This document shows positions 36,779-46,911 of a stretch of DNA of 64,000 bases, piece after piece. Origin of the DNA: Bradyrhizobiaceae bacterium (lineage in GTDB: Bacteria; Pseudomonadota; Alphaproteobacteria; Rhizobiales; Xanthobacteraceae); assembly GCA_947481685.1 (NCBI GenBank), contig CANKHA010000012.1:1-64000 (forward strand), given 5' to 3'. The translations under genes and the position numbers were made by a program. A model generated the notes under the pieces. That model saw only the letters and a list, made by a program, of their open reading frames with translations, was not told the DNA's origin and made no database searches. How positions within the stretch are numbered: the stretch's first letter is position 1; each line of letters begins with the position of its first letter.

Positions 36779-37807
36779 ATGCGGAGCTTGCGGCTTTTAT
36801 CGTATCTCGTTGCTACGTTCTGTATCGCAACACCGGCGATGGCGCAGTCGGTCGCGGACTTTTACCGCGGCAAGCAGGTGCTGCTGATCGTCGGAGCGGC
36901 TTCCGGCGGCGGTTATGATGCGCAGGGCCGGCTGCTCGCGCGGCACATGAGCAAGCATATTCCAGGAAATCCCACCGTTATCGTGCAGAACATGCCGGGA
37001 GCAGGCAGCCTGCAGGCGACCAATTATCTCTACAACATAGCGGCAAAAGACGGCACCGTGTTCGGCCTTGTCCAACGCGACATGCTGATCGCGCGGTCAA
37101 TGAATCCGGAGGGCGCCCGTTTCGAGGTCGATAAGTTCAACTGGGTCGGCAACCTCGCTTCGGAAATCGGGATCGTCGTCGCCTGGCATACGTCGCCCAT
37201 CAAGACGGCCGACGATCTTTTCAAGACCGAGATGATCATCGGCGGAACCGGGCCAACCATCGACACCGAAACCTCGGCCCGGTTGATGAATGCGCTGATC
37301 GGAACCAAATTCCGCATCATTACGGGTTACACCGGCACCACCGAGGTGTTGCTGGCGATGGAGCGGGGCGAGGTGATGGGACTGGGCGACTGGTCGCTCT
37401 CGAATATTCGCTCTCGCAATGCGGCGATGCTCAGGGATGGAAAGATCCGGCTGCTGATGCAGACCACGTTGAAGAAAGTGCCGGACCTGCCGGACGTGCC
37501 GCTGACACTCGACTACGTGAAGAACCCGGAAGACCGGCAGGTAATGGAAGCCTTTCTGTCGCAGAAGGCCGTTGCGCGCCCGTTGCTTGCGCCGCCCGGA
37601 ATCCCAGCCGAGCGGATCAAGGCGCTCCGTACTGCCTTCATGGCGACGGCAGCCGATCCGGAGTTCATTCAGGACGCTGAAAAATCGCGCATCGAAGTCA
37701 GCCCGACTTCCGCCGAGGAAGTCGAACGCGTAATCGACTATATCGGCAAGGTACCGCCGAAGGTCATGCAACGGCTGAAGGAAGCCATCGCCCCGCCGGC
37801 CCGTTAA
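36779..37807 (+). CDS. TctC/Bug-family tripartite tricarboxylate transporter binding protein
   Basis: A 342-residue periplasmic binding protein with a signal peptide ending ATPAMAQS. The Bug/TctC pattern is clear: DFYRGKQVLLIVGAASGGGYDAQGR, NPTVIVQNMPGAGSLQATNYLY, KLGTVFG-like DGTVFGLVQRD, and PPGIPAERIKALRTAF. Such proteins bind carboxylates or other small acids for TctAB permeases, but no tctA or tctB lies nearby, so it is an orphan that may serve a distant permease or act in sensing. ATG 36779 has AGGGGGGCACTCG. It is bracketed by two copies of the recN 3' end. Confidence 0.88.
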   Translation: MRSLRLLSYLVATFCIATPAMAQSVADFYRGKQVLLIVGAASGGGYDAQGRLLARHMSKHIPGNPTVIVQNMPGAGSLQATNYLYNIAAKDGTVFGLVQRDMLIARSMNPEGARFEVDKFNWVGNLASEIGIVVAWHTSPIKTADDLFKTEMIIGGTGPTIDTETSARLMNALIGTKFRIITGYTGTTEVLLAMERGEVMGLGDWSLSNIRSRNAAMLRDGKIRLLMQTTLKKVPDLPDVPLTLDYVKNPEDRQVMEAFLSQKAVARPLLAPPGIPAERIKALRTAFMATAADPEFIQDAEKSRIEVSPTSAEEVERVIDYIGKVPPKVMQRLKEAIAPPAR

Positions 37808-37876
37808 TAGCGCAATGTTGCCGCTATCGCGTGGAGGCGCGCGCAGCGCGAGCCCGAATCTGTAATCACAAGGCTT

Positions 37877-37970
37877 CGCCGCGAGGAGATTGCCCGCATG
37901 CTGGCGGGCGCCGAGATCACCAAGGAAGCCCGCACCGCCGCCGAGCAATTGATCAAGGCGGCGGGCTAGG
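37877..37970 (+). pseudogene. displaced second copy of the recN 3' end
   Basis: These 94 bases align without gaps to 36549-36642 with 89 identities, at an offset of 1328 bp. They encode REEIARMLAGAEITKEAR then TAAEQLIKAAG and a TAG stop in the recN frame. Similarity ends sharply upstream (CTT before CGCCGCGAGG). No gene body precedes it. The few changes are silent or conservative. Confidence 0.93.
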
Positions 37971-37984
37971 GCGATCAGTGGCGG

Positions 37985-38287
37985 CTAGGCCACTTTGGCT
38001 TCGGTCGCCGGGTCATCACGGATGACAATGGTGTCGAGGATCGGGACGATCTGGTCGCCCGGCATGCCGACGCGCTTCGCGTGTTCGCGCAGGGATTCCG
38101 GGTCGCGCGCCTGATAGATGCAGACGGTCCCAAGGCGGCCGTCGGCTTCTTTCACCACATAGCTGCGGATCCAGCGCACGCGGTCCGACATCTCCTCGTT
38201 GCCGACCTTCGCGGATTTCGCTCCGGCGGCCTGAAGCTCTTTCACATCCGCCCATGCGCCGGGGCGGCGAATGACATACATATCCAT
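37985..38287 (-). CDS. DUF4242 family small protein
   Basis: A 100-residue soluble protein of the DUF4242 (ferredoxin-like, SCO4226-type) family. It starts MDMYVIRRPGAW and contains VRWIRSYVVKEADGRLGTVCIYQARDPESLREHA, followed by VGMPGDQIVPILDTIV; the YVI, Cys and His/Glu positions are typical. One Streptomyces member binds nickel; the role here is unknown. ATG at 38287 is preceded by CAGGAGAAATGT. It is divergent from the AraC-type regulator gene 119 bases away, which may control it. Confidence 0.82.
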   Translation of the reverse strand: MDMYVIRRPGAWADVKELQAAGAKSAKVGNEEMSDRVRWIRSYVVKEADGRLGTVCIYQARDPESLREHAKRVGMPGDQIVPILDTIVIRDDPATEAKVA

Positions 38288-38406
38288 TACATTTCTCCTG
38301 TTTCCTGAGCCCGTCTCAGGGAGGGCGCTTCCTAGCCCGGCTGGCGCAGGCTACGAATGATCGCGCGTCCGCAATGCTTGATAGGGCGTCCGGGATACAT
38401 CACAGG

Positions 38407-39381
38407 ATGGATGCGCTTTCAGAAGTCCTCAGAACGGTAAGGCTCACCGGCGCGATTTTTTTCGATTGCTCGGCGCAGGCGCCGTGGGTCGCGGAGCAAC
38501 CGCCGCGTGAAGCCATCCTGCCGAAGGTGCTGCCCGGCGCCGAACACCTGATCGCCTATCACATGGTCACGCAGGGCCGCTGCTATGCCAACATCATCGG
38601 TGGCGAACCTATTGCGGTCGAAGCCGGCGAGATCATCGTCTTTCCGCGCGGCGATGGGCATGTGCTGGCGAGCAGCCCGGGCATGCGCGCCGATCCCCTC
38701 GCGCCGAATACGCTCGATTCCGCGGGCGGCAGGCCGCTGCCTTTCGTCATCAATATCGGCGACGAGGGCCCGATGGCGACGAAATTCGTCTGCGGGTTTC
38801 TCGCCTGCGACGCGCGGCCGTTCAATCCGCTGATCGAAAGCCTGCCGCGGGTGATCAAGACCAGCAGCCGCGAAGCAAGCGGCGAGGGACGGCTTGCGGA
38901 GTTCATCCGCGTTGCGATGACGGAGTCGGCGCAGCAGCGGCGCGGTGGCGACAGCGTGCTCGCCAAACTGAGCGAGTTGATGTTTATTGAAGTGGTTCGC
39001 CAGCATCTTGAAGCATTGCCGCCGGAAGAAGGTGGTTGGCTTGCCGGGCTGCGCGATCCCGTCGTCGGAAAGGCTCTCTCGGTGATGCACGCAATGCCCG
39101 CGCGGAACTGGACACTGGAAGATCTCGCGAAACAGGCGGGCGTCTCGCGCTCGGTGCTGGCGGAGCGCTTCACGGCGCTGGTCGGCCTGCCGCCGATGCA
39201 GTATCTCGCCAAGTGGCGCATGCAGATCGCCTGGGGCCTTCTCACAGGCGGCGCTAATATTGCAACCGTTGCCGCCGAAACGGGTTATGGATCGGAAGCG
39301 GCGTTCAGCCGCGCCTTCAAGAAAGTGGTGGGTGAAACGCCCTCTGCCTGGCGCACCCGCAACGCCCATGGCGTGGTGTAA
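38407..39381 (+). CDS. AraC-family transcriptional regulator with cupin sensor domain
   Basis: A 324-residue regulator. Residues about 1-190 form a cupin_6-type ligand domain (LRTVRLTGAIFFDC, PGAEHLIAYHMVTQGRCY, EAGEIIVFPRGDGHVL). Residues about 215-320 form two helix-turn-helix motifs (NWTLEDLAKQAGVSRSVLAERF and IATVAAETGYGSEAAFSRAFKKVVG), followed by PSAWR. The start at 38407 gives the family's usual MDALSEVLR; an in-frame ATG at 38374 is possible. The likely target is the divergent DUF4242 gene; this is inference from layout. Confidence 0.87.
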   Translation: MDALSEVLRTVRLTGAIFFDCSAQAPWVAEQPPREAILPKVLPGAEHLIAYHMVTQGRCYANIIGGEPIAVEAGEIIVFPRGDGHVLASSPGMRADPLAPNTLDSAGGRPLPFVINIGDEGPMATKFVCGFLACDARPFNPLIESLPRVIKTSSREASGEGRLAEFIRVAMTESAQQRRGGDSVLAKLSELMFIEVVRQHLEALPPEEGGWLAGLRDPVVGKALSVMHAMPARNWTLEDLAKQAGVSRSVLAERFTALVGLPPMQYLAKWRMQIAWGLLTGGANIATVAAETGYGSEAAFSRAFKKVVGETPSAWRTRNAHGVV

Positions 39382-41664
<2,283 letters not shown>

Positions 41665-41674
41665 GCGCTAGTAG

Positions 41675-41760
41675 GTAGGGCGGATTAGCGAAGCGTAATC
41701 CGCCGGCGAAGATGGCACGTCAATGCGGTGGGTTACGCCTGCGGCTAACCCACCCTACAT
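41675..41760. repeat. paired hairpin repeat between ligA and the MFS gene
   Basis: Two hairpins: GCGGATTA-GCGAAGC-GTAATCCGC and GTGGGTTA-CGCCTGCGGC-TAACCCAC, with outer arms GTAGGG and CCCTAC. This GTAGGGTGGGTTA-type unit is widespread in proteobacteria (from memory). It overlaps the last six bases of the MFS gene and may end both convergent transcripts. Confidence 0.7.
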
Positions 41761-42996
41761 GTCCGTCAACAGCTTCGGCCGCACCAGCGTGACATAGGCC
41801 ACCATCGCGGCCACCAAGATCAACGCCATCATGATGCAGAGCGGCAGCGCGGTCTGCGCGCCCGCGAGCGCCCAGGTCGCAACCTGCGTCGCCACCGCGC
41901 CTATCGCCATCTGTGTGAAGCCCGCCATGCCGGAGCCCGCGCCCGCCGCCTGTGGCCGCACGCTCACCGCGCCCGCAAACGAGTTCGGCAGCAGCAGGCC
42001 GTTACCGCCGGAGATGATGATCTGCGGGATGAACAGTGTCGCCGGGCCCCAGTGCGGGAAAAATCCCGTGAGGCCGAGCGACAGCGCGACGCCCGCGATC
42101 GAAATCAGCAGGCCCCACCAGATCATCCGGTCGATGCCGTACCAGGAAGAATAGCGCGCGGCGACGAAATTGCCGGCGAGATAACCGACGGCGTTGATGG
42201 CGAACCACAGGCCATACTCCGCCGAGGTGCGGCCCATCAGGCTCACCACCACATGCGGCCCGCCACCGAGGAAGGTGAAGAAGGGGGCGGTGCCGAGCCC
42301 GGCGCAGAGCGCGTAGCCGAGGAAGCGGCGGTCGCGCAGCAATCCGCGGATTTCCACCAGCACCCGGATCGGCCTGGCCTCGGGCGCTTTCACGCGCGTT
42401 TCCGGCAGCGCCAGCGCGGCCCACGCAACCACGGCGATGCAAGCGGCAGAAACGAAAATGAAAATGGATTGCCAGCCGAACAGCGTGTCGAGGAAACCAC
42501 CGAGCAACGGGGCGACCATCGGCGCCGCGATCACCACCATGGTGATCGACGCGATCATCGAGGCGGCGCGGTCGCGGTGATAGAGGTCGCGGATGATGGC
42601 GCGGCCGACCACAAGCCCGGCGGATGCGCCGAGCGCCTGCAGGCTGCGTGCGAGGATCAGGCCCGAAATGGTGCTCGCGAACAAAGCGCCCGCGCTGGTG
42701 ATGGCGGTGAGCGCGAGGCCCACGATGATCACCGGCCTTCGGCCATACTTGTCCGACAGGGGTCCGAGCGCGAGCTGGGAACACGCCAGCACCATCAGAT
42801 AGAGCGAGATTGTGAGCTGCACGGTGTCGGCGGATGCGTTGAGGACGACTGCGAGATGCGGCACAGCCGGCACGATGATGTTGAGCGTCAGCGGCGCAAT
42901 CGCCGTCATCGCGATCAGCAAAGCCAGCAGCCTGCGGCGCGCGGCAGCGGCCTCAGGCGTTTCCGGCGTTTCATGATGGGGGGGCGGTGACAACAA
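41755..42996 (-). CDS. Bcr/CflA-type MFS multidrug exporter
   Basis: A 413-residue transporter with twelve membrane helices that probably exports drugs by proton antiport. MFS motif A is GPLSDKYGRRPVIIVG between helices 2 and 3. ALGASAGLVVGRAIIRDLY matches the Bcr/CflA helix 4-5 signature. A TTG start at 42996 is preferred: TGAGGAA lies seven bases upstream and the length fits. An ATG at 43068 would add 24 Arg- and Leu-rich residues. Its stop lies in a hairpin repeat shared with ligA. Substrate unknown. Confidence 0.85.
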   Translation of the reverse strand: MLSPPPHHETPETPEAAAARRRLLALLIAMTAIAPLTLNIIVPAVPHLAVVLNASADTVQLTISLYLMVLACSQLALGPLSDKYGRRPVIIVGLALTAITSAGALFASTISGLILARSLQALGASAGLVVGRAIIRDLYHRDRAASMIASITMVVIAAPMVAPLLGGFLDTLFGWQSIFIFVSAACIAVVAWAALALPETRVKAPEARPIRVLVEIRGLLRDRRFLGYALCAGLGTAPFFTFLGGGPHVVVSLMGRTSAEYGLWFAINAVGYLAGNFVAARYSSWYGIDRMIWWGLLISIAGVALSLGLTGFFPHWGPATLFIPQIIISGGNGLLLPNSFAGAVSVRPQAAGAGSGMAGFTQMAIGAVATQVATWALAGAQTALPLCIMMALILVAAMVAYVTLVRPKLLTDM

Positions 42997-43075
42997 CGGG
43001 CGATTCCTCAGGAAGCAAAGAGATAGACGAATTTGAGAATAGAAGGTCCAGCGAAACCGCTGGAGCACCTATGCG

Positions 43076-44902
43076 CTAGAGCGGCGCGGTGGCCTGATCG
43101 AGCCAGACCTTGGTCTGCGCATCCACCAGCGGCGTCAATCTGGCGCGCACGGTGCGATGGTAATCGTCGAGCCAGGCGATCTCGCTCTTGCTCATCAGGC
43201 TTGCGTCGATCAGCCGCCGGTCGATTGGCGCAAAAGTGATGGTCTCGAACGCGTCGAGCGGCTTCTCGCCGCCTGCGACCTGTGGCGCCGCTACCACCAG
43301 CACCAGATTCTCGATCCGGATGCCGTAAGCGCCCGTTTTGTAATAGCCGGGCTCGTTGGACAGGATCATGCCGCGCTTGAGCGGCGCGGTGCCGAGCTTC
43401 GAGATACGCGCCGGGCCTTCATGCACCGAGAGATAGCTGCCGACGCCGTGTCCGGTGCCGTGATCGAAATCGAGTCCGGCGGCCCACAGGTCCTTGCGCG
43501 CCAGCGTGTCGAGTTGCGCTCCGGTGGTGCCTTCCGGAAAGATGGCGCAGGCAATCGCAATGTGTCCCTTCAGCACGCGGGTGAAGCGGTCGCGCATTTC
43601 GGGAGTGGGCGTGCCGACAATTACGGTGCGCGTCACGTCGGTGGTGCCGTCCTGATACTGCCCGCCGGAATCGATCAGGAAGATCTCGCCGGGCGAGATT
43701 GTGCGGTTGCTCTTTCGCGTCACGCGGTAATGCACGATGGCGCCGTTCGGTCCGCTGCCGGCGATGGTGGAGAATGACACGTCCTTCAACAGCCCGCCTT
43801 CGCGGCGAAAGCTTTCCAGCGTCTCGACAGCGTCGATCTCGGTGAGCTTGCCGCTTGGCGCTTCGCGGTCGAACCAGGCGAGAAATTTTGTCAACGCCGC
43901 GCCGTCGCGCAGATGCGCGGCGCGGGTGCCGGTGATCTCAGTAGCGTTCTTCACCGCTTTCATGGTGGCGATCGGGTCTGCCCCGCGCGTGGCCTTGCCG
44001 CCTTGCTGCTCGATGATGCGCGCCAGTGCGTCGGCGGCGGTCGATTGATCGAGCCGCAGGATTTTCTTTGCGCCTGCCAGCGCGCCAAGATCGATGGCAA
44101 AGGTGGACGGTTCGCGCACGTCGGCGATCTGTTCGAGCGCGTGGCGTGTTTCGTTGCTCAGCTTGCGGCCATCGAGATAGAGCGCGGGCCGGCCTTCGCT
44201 GCCGACGATGGCAAAGCCCAGCGCCACCGGCACATGGGTCACGTCTGCGCCGCGAATGTTGAACAGCCATGCAAGTGAAGGCGGATCGGACACCACCAGC
44301 GCATCGGCGCGCAGCGTCTTCAGTTCGTCGCGGATGCGCGTGAGCTTCGCGTTCGCATCTTCGCCGGCGTAGCGCGCATCATGCAGCGCCACCTGACCCA
44401 GCGGGGGCTGCGGCCGCTCTTTCCAGATGGCATCGATCGGGTTCGGCTCGACCGCCACCAGCGTTGCGCCCGCGGTAACCGCTGCCTTGCCAAGCTTCTC
44501 GGCGTTCTCGGCGGTGTGCAGCCAAGGGTCGTAGCCGAGCTTGGCGCCTGCCGTGAGGTTTTCCTCGATCCATACGGACAGCGGCTTCTCCACCATATGC
44601 ACGATGGTGAAGAGCGCTGGATCGGTCTGCTCGCGCGCCTGCAAGGTGTAACGCCCGTCGGTGAACAACACCGCGCGGTCGGCGAGGATCACGGCATTGC
44701 CTGCAGAGCCGGTGAAGCCGGTGAGCCAGGCGAGGCGCTCTTCGGAGGCGGGCAGATATTCGCTCTGGTGCCGGTCGGCATGCGGCACGATGAAACCGTC
44801 GAGCCCGCGCCGCTTCAGCTCGGCGCGCAGGGCCGCGACGCGCGGCGCAGTGGCTCCACCGCCCGCAGGGTCGTCGAAGGTCTGGAATTTCGCTTCGTAC
44901 AT
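43076..44902 (-). CDS. Xaa-Pro aminopeptidase (M24B, long three-domain form)
   Basis: A 608-residue metallopeptidase that removes N-terminal residues preceding proline. Two creatinase-like N-terminal domains (about 1-310) precede the pita-bread catalytic domain. Metal ligands are visible in FLIDSGGQYQDGTTDVTRT (two Asp), DHGTGHGVGSYLSVHEGP (His), SNEPGYYKTG (Glu) and IRIENLVLV (Glu). The length matches the eukaryotic-like cytosolic aminopeptidase P rather than E. coli PepP. ATG 44902 (MYEAKF) is preferred to the one nine codons earlier. It lies 23 bases from prmA on the same strand. Confidence 0.93.
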   Translation of the reverse strand: MYEAKFQTFDDPAGGGATAPRVAALRAELKRRGLDGFIVPHADRHQSEYLPASEERLAWLTGFTGSAGNAVILADRAVLFTDGRYTLQAREQTDPALFTIVHMVEKPLSVWIEENLTAGAKLGYDPWLHTAENAEKLGKAAVTAGATLVAVEPNPIDAIWKERPQPPLGQVALHDARYAGEDANAKLTRIRDELKTLRADALVVSDPPSLAWLFNIRGADVTHVPVALGFAIVGSEGRPALYLDGRKLSNETRHALEQIADVREPSTFAIDLGALAGAKKILRLDQSTAADALARIIEQQGGKATRGADPIATMKAVKNATEITGTRAAHLRDGAALTKFLAWFDREAPSGKLTEIDAVETLESFRREGGLLKDVSFSTIAGSGPNGAIVHYRVTRKSNRTISPGEIFLIDSGGQYQDGTTDVTRTVIVGTPTPEMRDRFTRVLKGHIAIACAIFPEGTTGAQLDTLARKDLWAAGLDFDHGTGHGVGSYLSVHEGPARISKLGTAPLKRGMILSNEPGYYKTGAYGIRIENLVLVVAAPQVAGGEKPLDAFETITFAPIDRRLIDASLMSKSEIAWLDDYHRTVRARLTPLVDAQTKVWLDQATAPL

Positions 44903-44925
44903 CGGGGCAATGTATGGCCCGCGCG

Positions 44926-45867
44926 TCACCGCGGCAATGCGGGTACTTTTGTTGTCCTTCCCCTTGCAGGGGAAGGTTTGCGCAGGATCAGTGTGGTCCA
45001 GCCTTCGAGCCGGATGCGCTTCTCCAGCATCAGGCCCTGCGCCCGGTAAGCCATCAGTGCGGTATGCGCGTGGCTGTCGAGCAGGCCGGACAGCACCACG
45101 CGCGCGCTGGGGGCCAGCAGCGGCGGCATCAGCGGCGCGAGCCGGACCAGCGGGCCGAGCAGGATATTGGCGAGCACCAGGTCATAGGGGCCGCGCTGAC
45201 GGAAGCGATGGGCGTTGAGCCCTGCGGCGGTGATGATCTCAACCGCAGGTCCGACATCGTTGGCGCGGGCGTTCTCGCGCGCGACCTTCACGGCGAGTGG
45301 ATCGATGTCGCTTGCCAGCACGCGCATCTTCCACGCCCGCGCAGCAGCAATGGCGAGCACGCCGGTGCCGGTGCCGACATCGAGAATGCGGCGTGGCTTG
45401 CCCGGCCGCTTCACCAAATAATCCAGCGCCAGCAAACAGCCGCGCGTAGTGCCGTGATGGCCGGTGCCGAAGGCGAGCGCCGCTTCGATCTCGATGCCGA
45501 TATGGTTGGCGCGCACCTTGCCCTGATCGTGCTGGCCGTGGACGAAGAAGCGCCCGGCTTCGACCGGCTTCAGGCCTTCGAGGCTGGCGGCGACCCAGTC
45601 CTTCTGCTCGACCTGCTCGAAGATCAGCGCGTTGGCGGCCTCGCTGCCTGCCTCCAGCGCCACCAGCGCGCGCAACGCGGTCTGGTTCGGGGGGCCCGAG
45701 AAATAGACCGCCATGGTCCAGCTGCCCTCAGCGGACTCGAAGGCGGCGGTGACCACCTGCTGCTCGTCCAGGGCTTCCGTCAGGAAGCTCGCCAGCCGCT
45801 CCGCGGTGGCGCGGTCGGTAACGAGCCGCACCGTCTGGGCTGGCGTGGTGGGGGCGTTATCAACCAT
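44926..45867 (-). CDS. prmA: ribosomal protein L11 methyltransferase PrmA
   Basis: A 313-residue SAM-dependent enzyme that trimethylates lysines of ribosomal protein L11. The N-terminal substrate domain is followed by AFGTGHHGTTRGCLLAL (about 135), RILDVGTGTGVLAIAAAR (about 163) and DLVLANILLGPLV (about 230). After the normal end (TLILRKPS) there are about 15 extra residues encoded by a palindrome (CCTTCCCC-TTGCA-GGGGAAGG, 44956-44976), so the stop codon was probably moved by repeat DNA. It is first of the prmA-pepP pair. Confidence 0.93.
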   Translation of the reverse strand: MVDNAPTTPAQTVRLVTDRATAERLASFLTEALDEQQVVTAAFESAEGSWTMAVYFSGPPNQTALRALVALEAGSEAANALIFEQVEQKDWVAASLEGLKPVEAGRFFVHGQHDQGKVRANHIGIEIEAALAFGTGHHGTTRGCLLALDYLVKRPGKPRRILDVGTGTGVLAIAAARAWKMRVLASDIDPLAVKVARENARANDVGPAVEIITAAGLNAHRFRQRGPYDLVLANILLGPLVRLAPLMPPLLAPSARVVLSGLLDSHAHTALMAYRAQGLMLEKRIRLEGWTTLILRKPSPARGRTTKVPALPR

Positions 45868-46001
45868 GGGTCGAGAGATCGGCTCCTTGCGGTGAGGAAC
45901 AAAGGTTTTCTACCGCAGTTCACTGACAATCAACCGGCTATCCACAGCTTGTGAACATGCATAGGCTGACCGCTAAATCACCTAACCATCGGGAGACTTC
46001 C

Positions 46002-46517
46002 ATGCGTGCATCGCTTCGCCTGTTCGGATTGACCGCCCTTGCGCTCGCCGCCGCCACGCTGCCGACGCAGGCGCAGACCGCGACTGCGTCGCTGAAGACC
46101 GCCGACGGCAAGGATGCCGGCAGCGTCACACTGACCCAGACGCCCGGTGGGGTGCTGCTGTCGCTGGCGGTGAAAGGCCTGCCGGCGGGCGAGCATGCCT
46201 TCCACATCCATGCGGTGGGCAAATGCGAGGCGCCATTCACCTCAGCTGGCGGACATTTCAACTCGGCCAGCAAGAAACACGGCATGATGGTGATGGAGGG
46301 CGCACACGCAGGCGATATGCCGAACCTGCATATTCCCGCCAGCGGTGAACTCGCCGTGGAGGTCATGAACACCGCAGTGACCCTGGAAAAGGACAAGCCG
46401 AATTCTGTGTTCGATGCGGATGGCTCGGCGGTGGTCATTCATGCCGGCAAGGACGACTACAAAACCGATCCGACCGGCGGCGCCGGCGACCGCATCGCCT
46501 GCGGCGTAGTGCAGTAA
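46002..46517 (+). CDS. sodC: periplasmic Cu/Zn superoxide dismutase
   Basis: A 171-residue SodC that converts superoxide to peroxide and oxygen in the periplasm. The signal peptide ends near PTQAQT. Metal-site motifs: HAFHIHAVGKC (copper His pair), SAGGHFNSASKKHG (bridging His and zinc His), EGAHAGDMPN (zinc ligand region) and SAVVIHAGKDDY (last copper His). The disulphide Cys are in GKCEAPF and RIACGVVQ. ATG 46002 has CGGGAGACTTCC; an earlier ATG at 45951 would spoil the signal peptide. Monocistronic. Confidence 0.93.
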   Translation: MRASLRLFGLTALALAAATLPTQAQTATASLKTADGKDAGSVTLTQTPGGVLLSLAVKGLPAGEHAFHIHAVGKCEAPFTSAGGHFNSASKKHGMMVMEGAHAGDMPNLHIPASGELAVEVMNTAVTLEKDKPNSVFDADGSAVVIHAGKDDYKTDPTGGAGDRIACGVVQ

Positions 46518-46538
46518 GGCTGCGGTTAGCGCCCGCGG

Positions 46539-46553
46539 TTAATCGTTAATTAA
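46539..46553 (+). promoter_or_regulatory. CtrA-like box upstream of the Flp-type pilin gene
   Basis: TTAATCGTTAATTAA contains TTAA-N7-TTAA, the core of the CtrA recognition site. A further GTTAAC follows at about 46565. It lies 104 bases before the pilin start; in Caulobacter the pilA gene is CtrA-activated. The site is short and AT-rich matches arise by chance. Confidence 0.4.
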
Positions 46554-46599
46554 GGCAAAGATTTCGTTAACGCCGCCATCGCGGTAAGCCCATTTTATT

Positions 46600-46626
46600 C
46601 CGATCTCCGGGCAAGCCCGTGATCGG
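46600..46626. repeat. GATC-type REP palindrome, copy 2
   Basis: A 27 bp palindrome with arms CCGATC and GATCGG and inner CCGGGC/GCCCGT, in inverted orientation relative to the copy at 47419. It lies between sodC and the pilin gene. Confidence 0.8.
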
Positions 46627-46656
46627 TGCGCACTTGTGCGGGATTGGGCTTAGGTC

Positions 46657-46818
46657 ATGAAAGCATTGCTGCTGCAGTTCCTGCGCGACGATTCCGGCCG
46701 CGGTGTCGCCGAGGCTCTGCTCGCGACCGGCACCGGATTGCTGATTGTCCCCACGGCCAACGACGTCGGCGCCAAACTGGTCACGGTGTTCGAGAAGCTG
46801 ACCAAAGCGCTCCACTAG
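46657..46818 (+). CDS. solitary Flp/Fap-type pilin-like protein
   Basis: A 53-residue protein starting MKALLLQFLRDDSG. It has the layout of Flp-type prepilins: a short basic-acidic leader ending in Gly14, then RGVAE with Glu at position +5 after the cleavage site, then a hydrophobic helix (ALLATGTGLLIVPTA) and a short amphipathic tail (VGAKLVTVFEKLTKAL). Prepilin peptidase would cut after Gly14. No tad/cpa assembly genes are in the window. A CtrA-like box lies upstream. It is short, and Flp homology is judged by eye. Confidence 0.65.
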   Translation: MKALLLQFLRDDSGRGVAEALLATGTGLLIVPTANDVGAKLVTVFEKLTKALH

Positions 46819-46911
46819 CCACAGCAGTTCTTCTTCGCTCCACAGCTTTTCCACAGGCTTGCCCACAGCTGCGGCCTTGACCGGTTCCGTGCACAGGCGA
46901 ATAGGTGGCGG

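Noticed and set aside
36779-37807. complete tripartite tricarboxylate transporter
   Set aside because: Only the binding protein is present; no TctA or TctB gene lies in the window.
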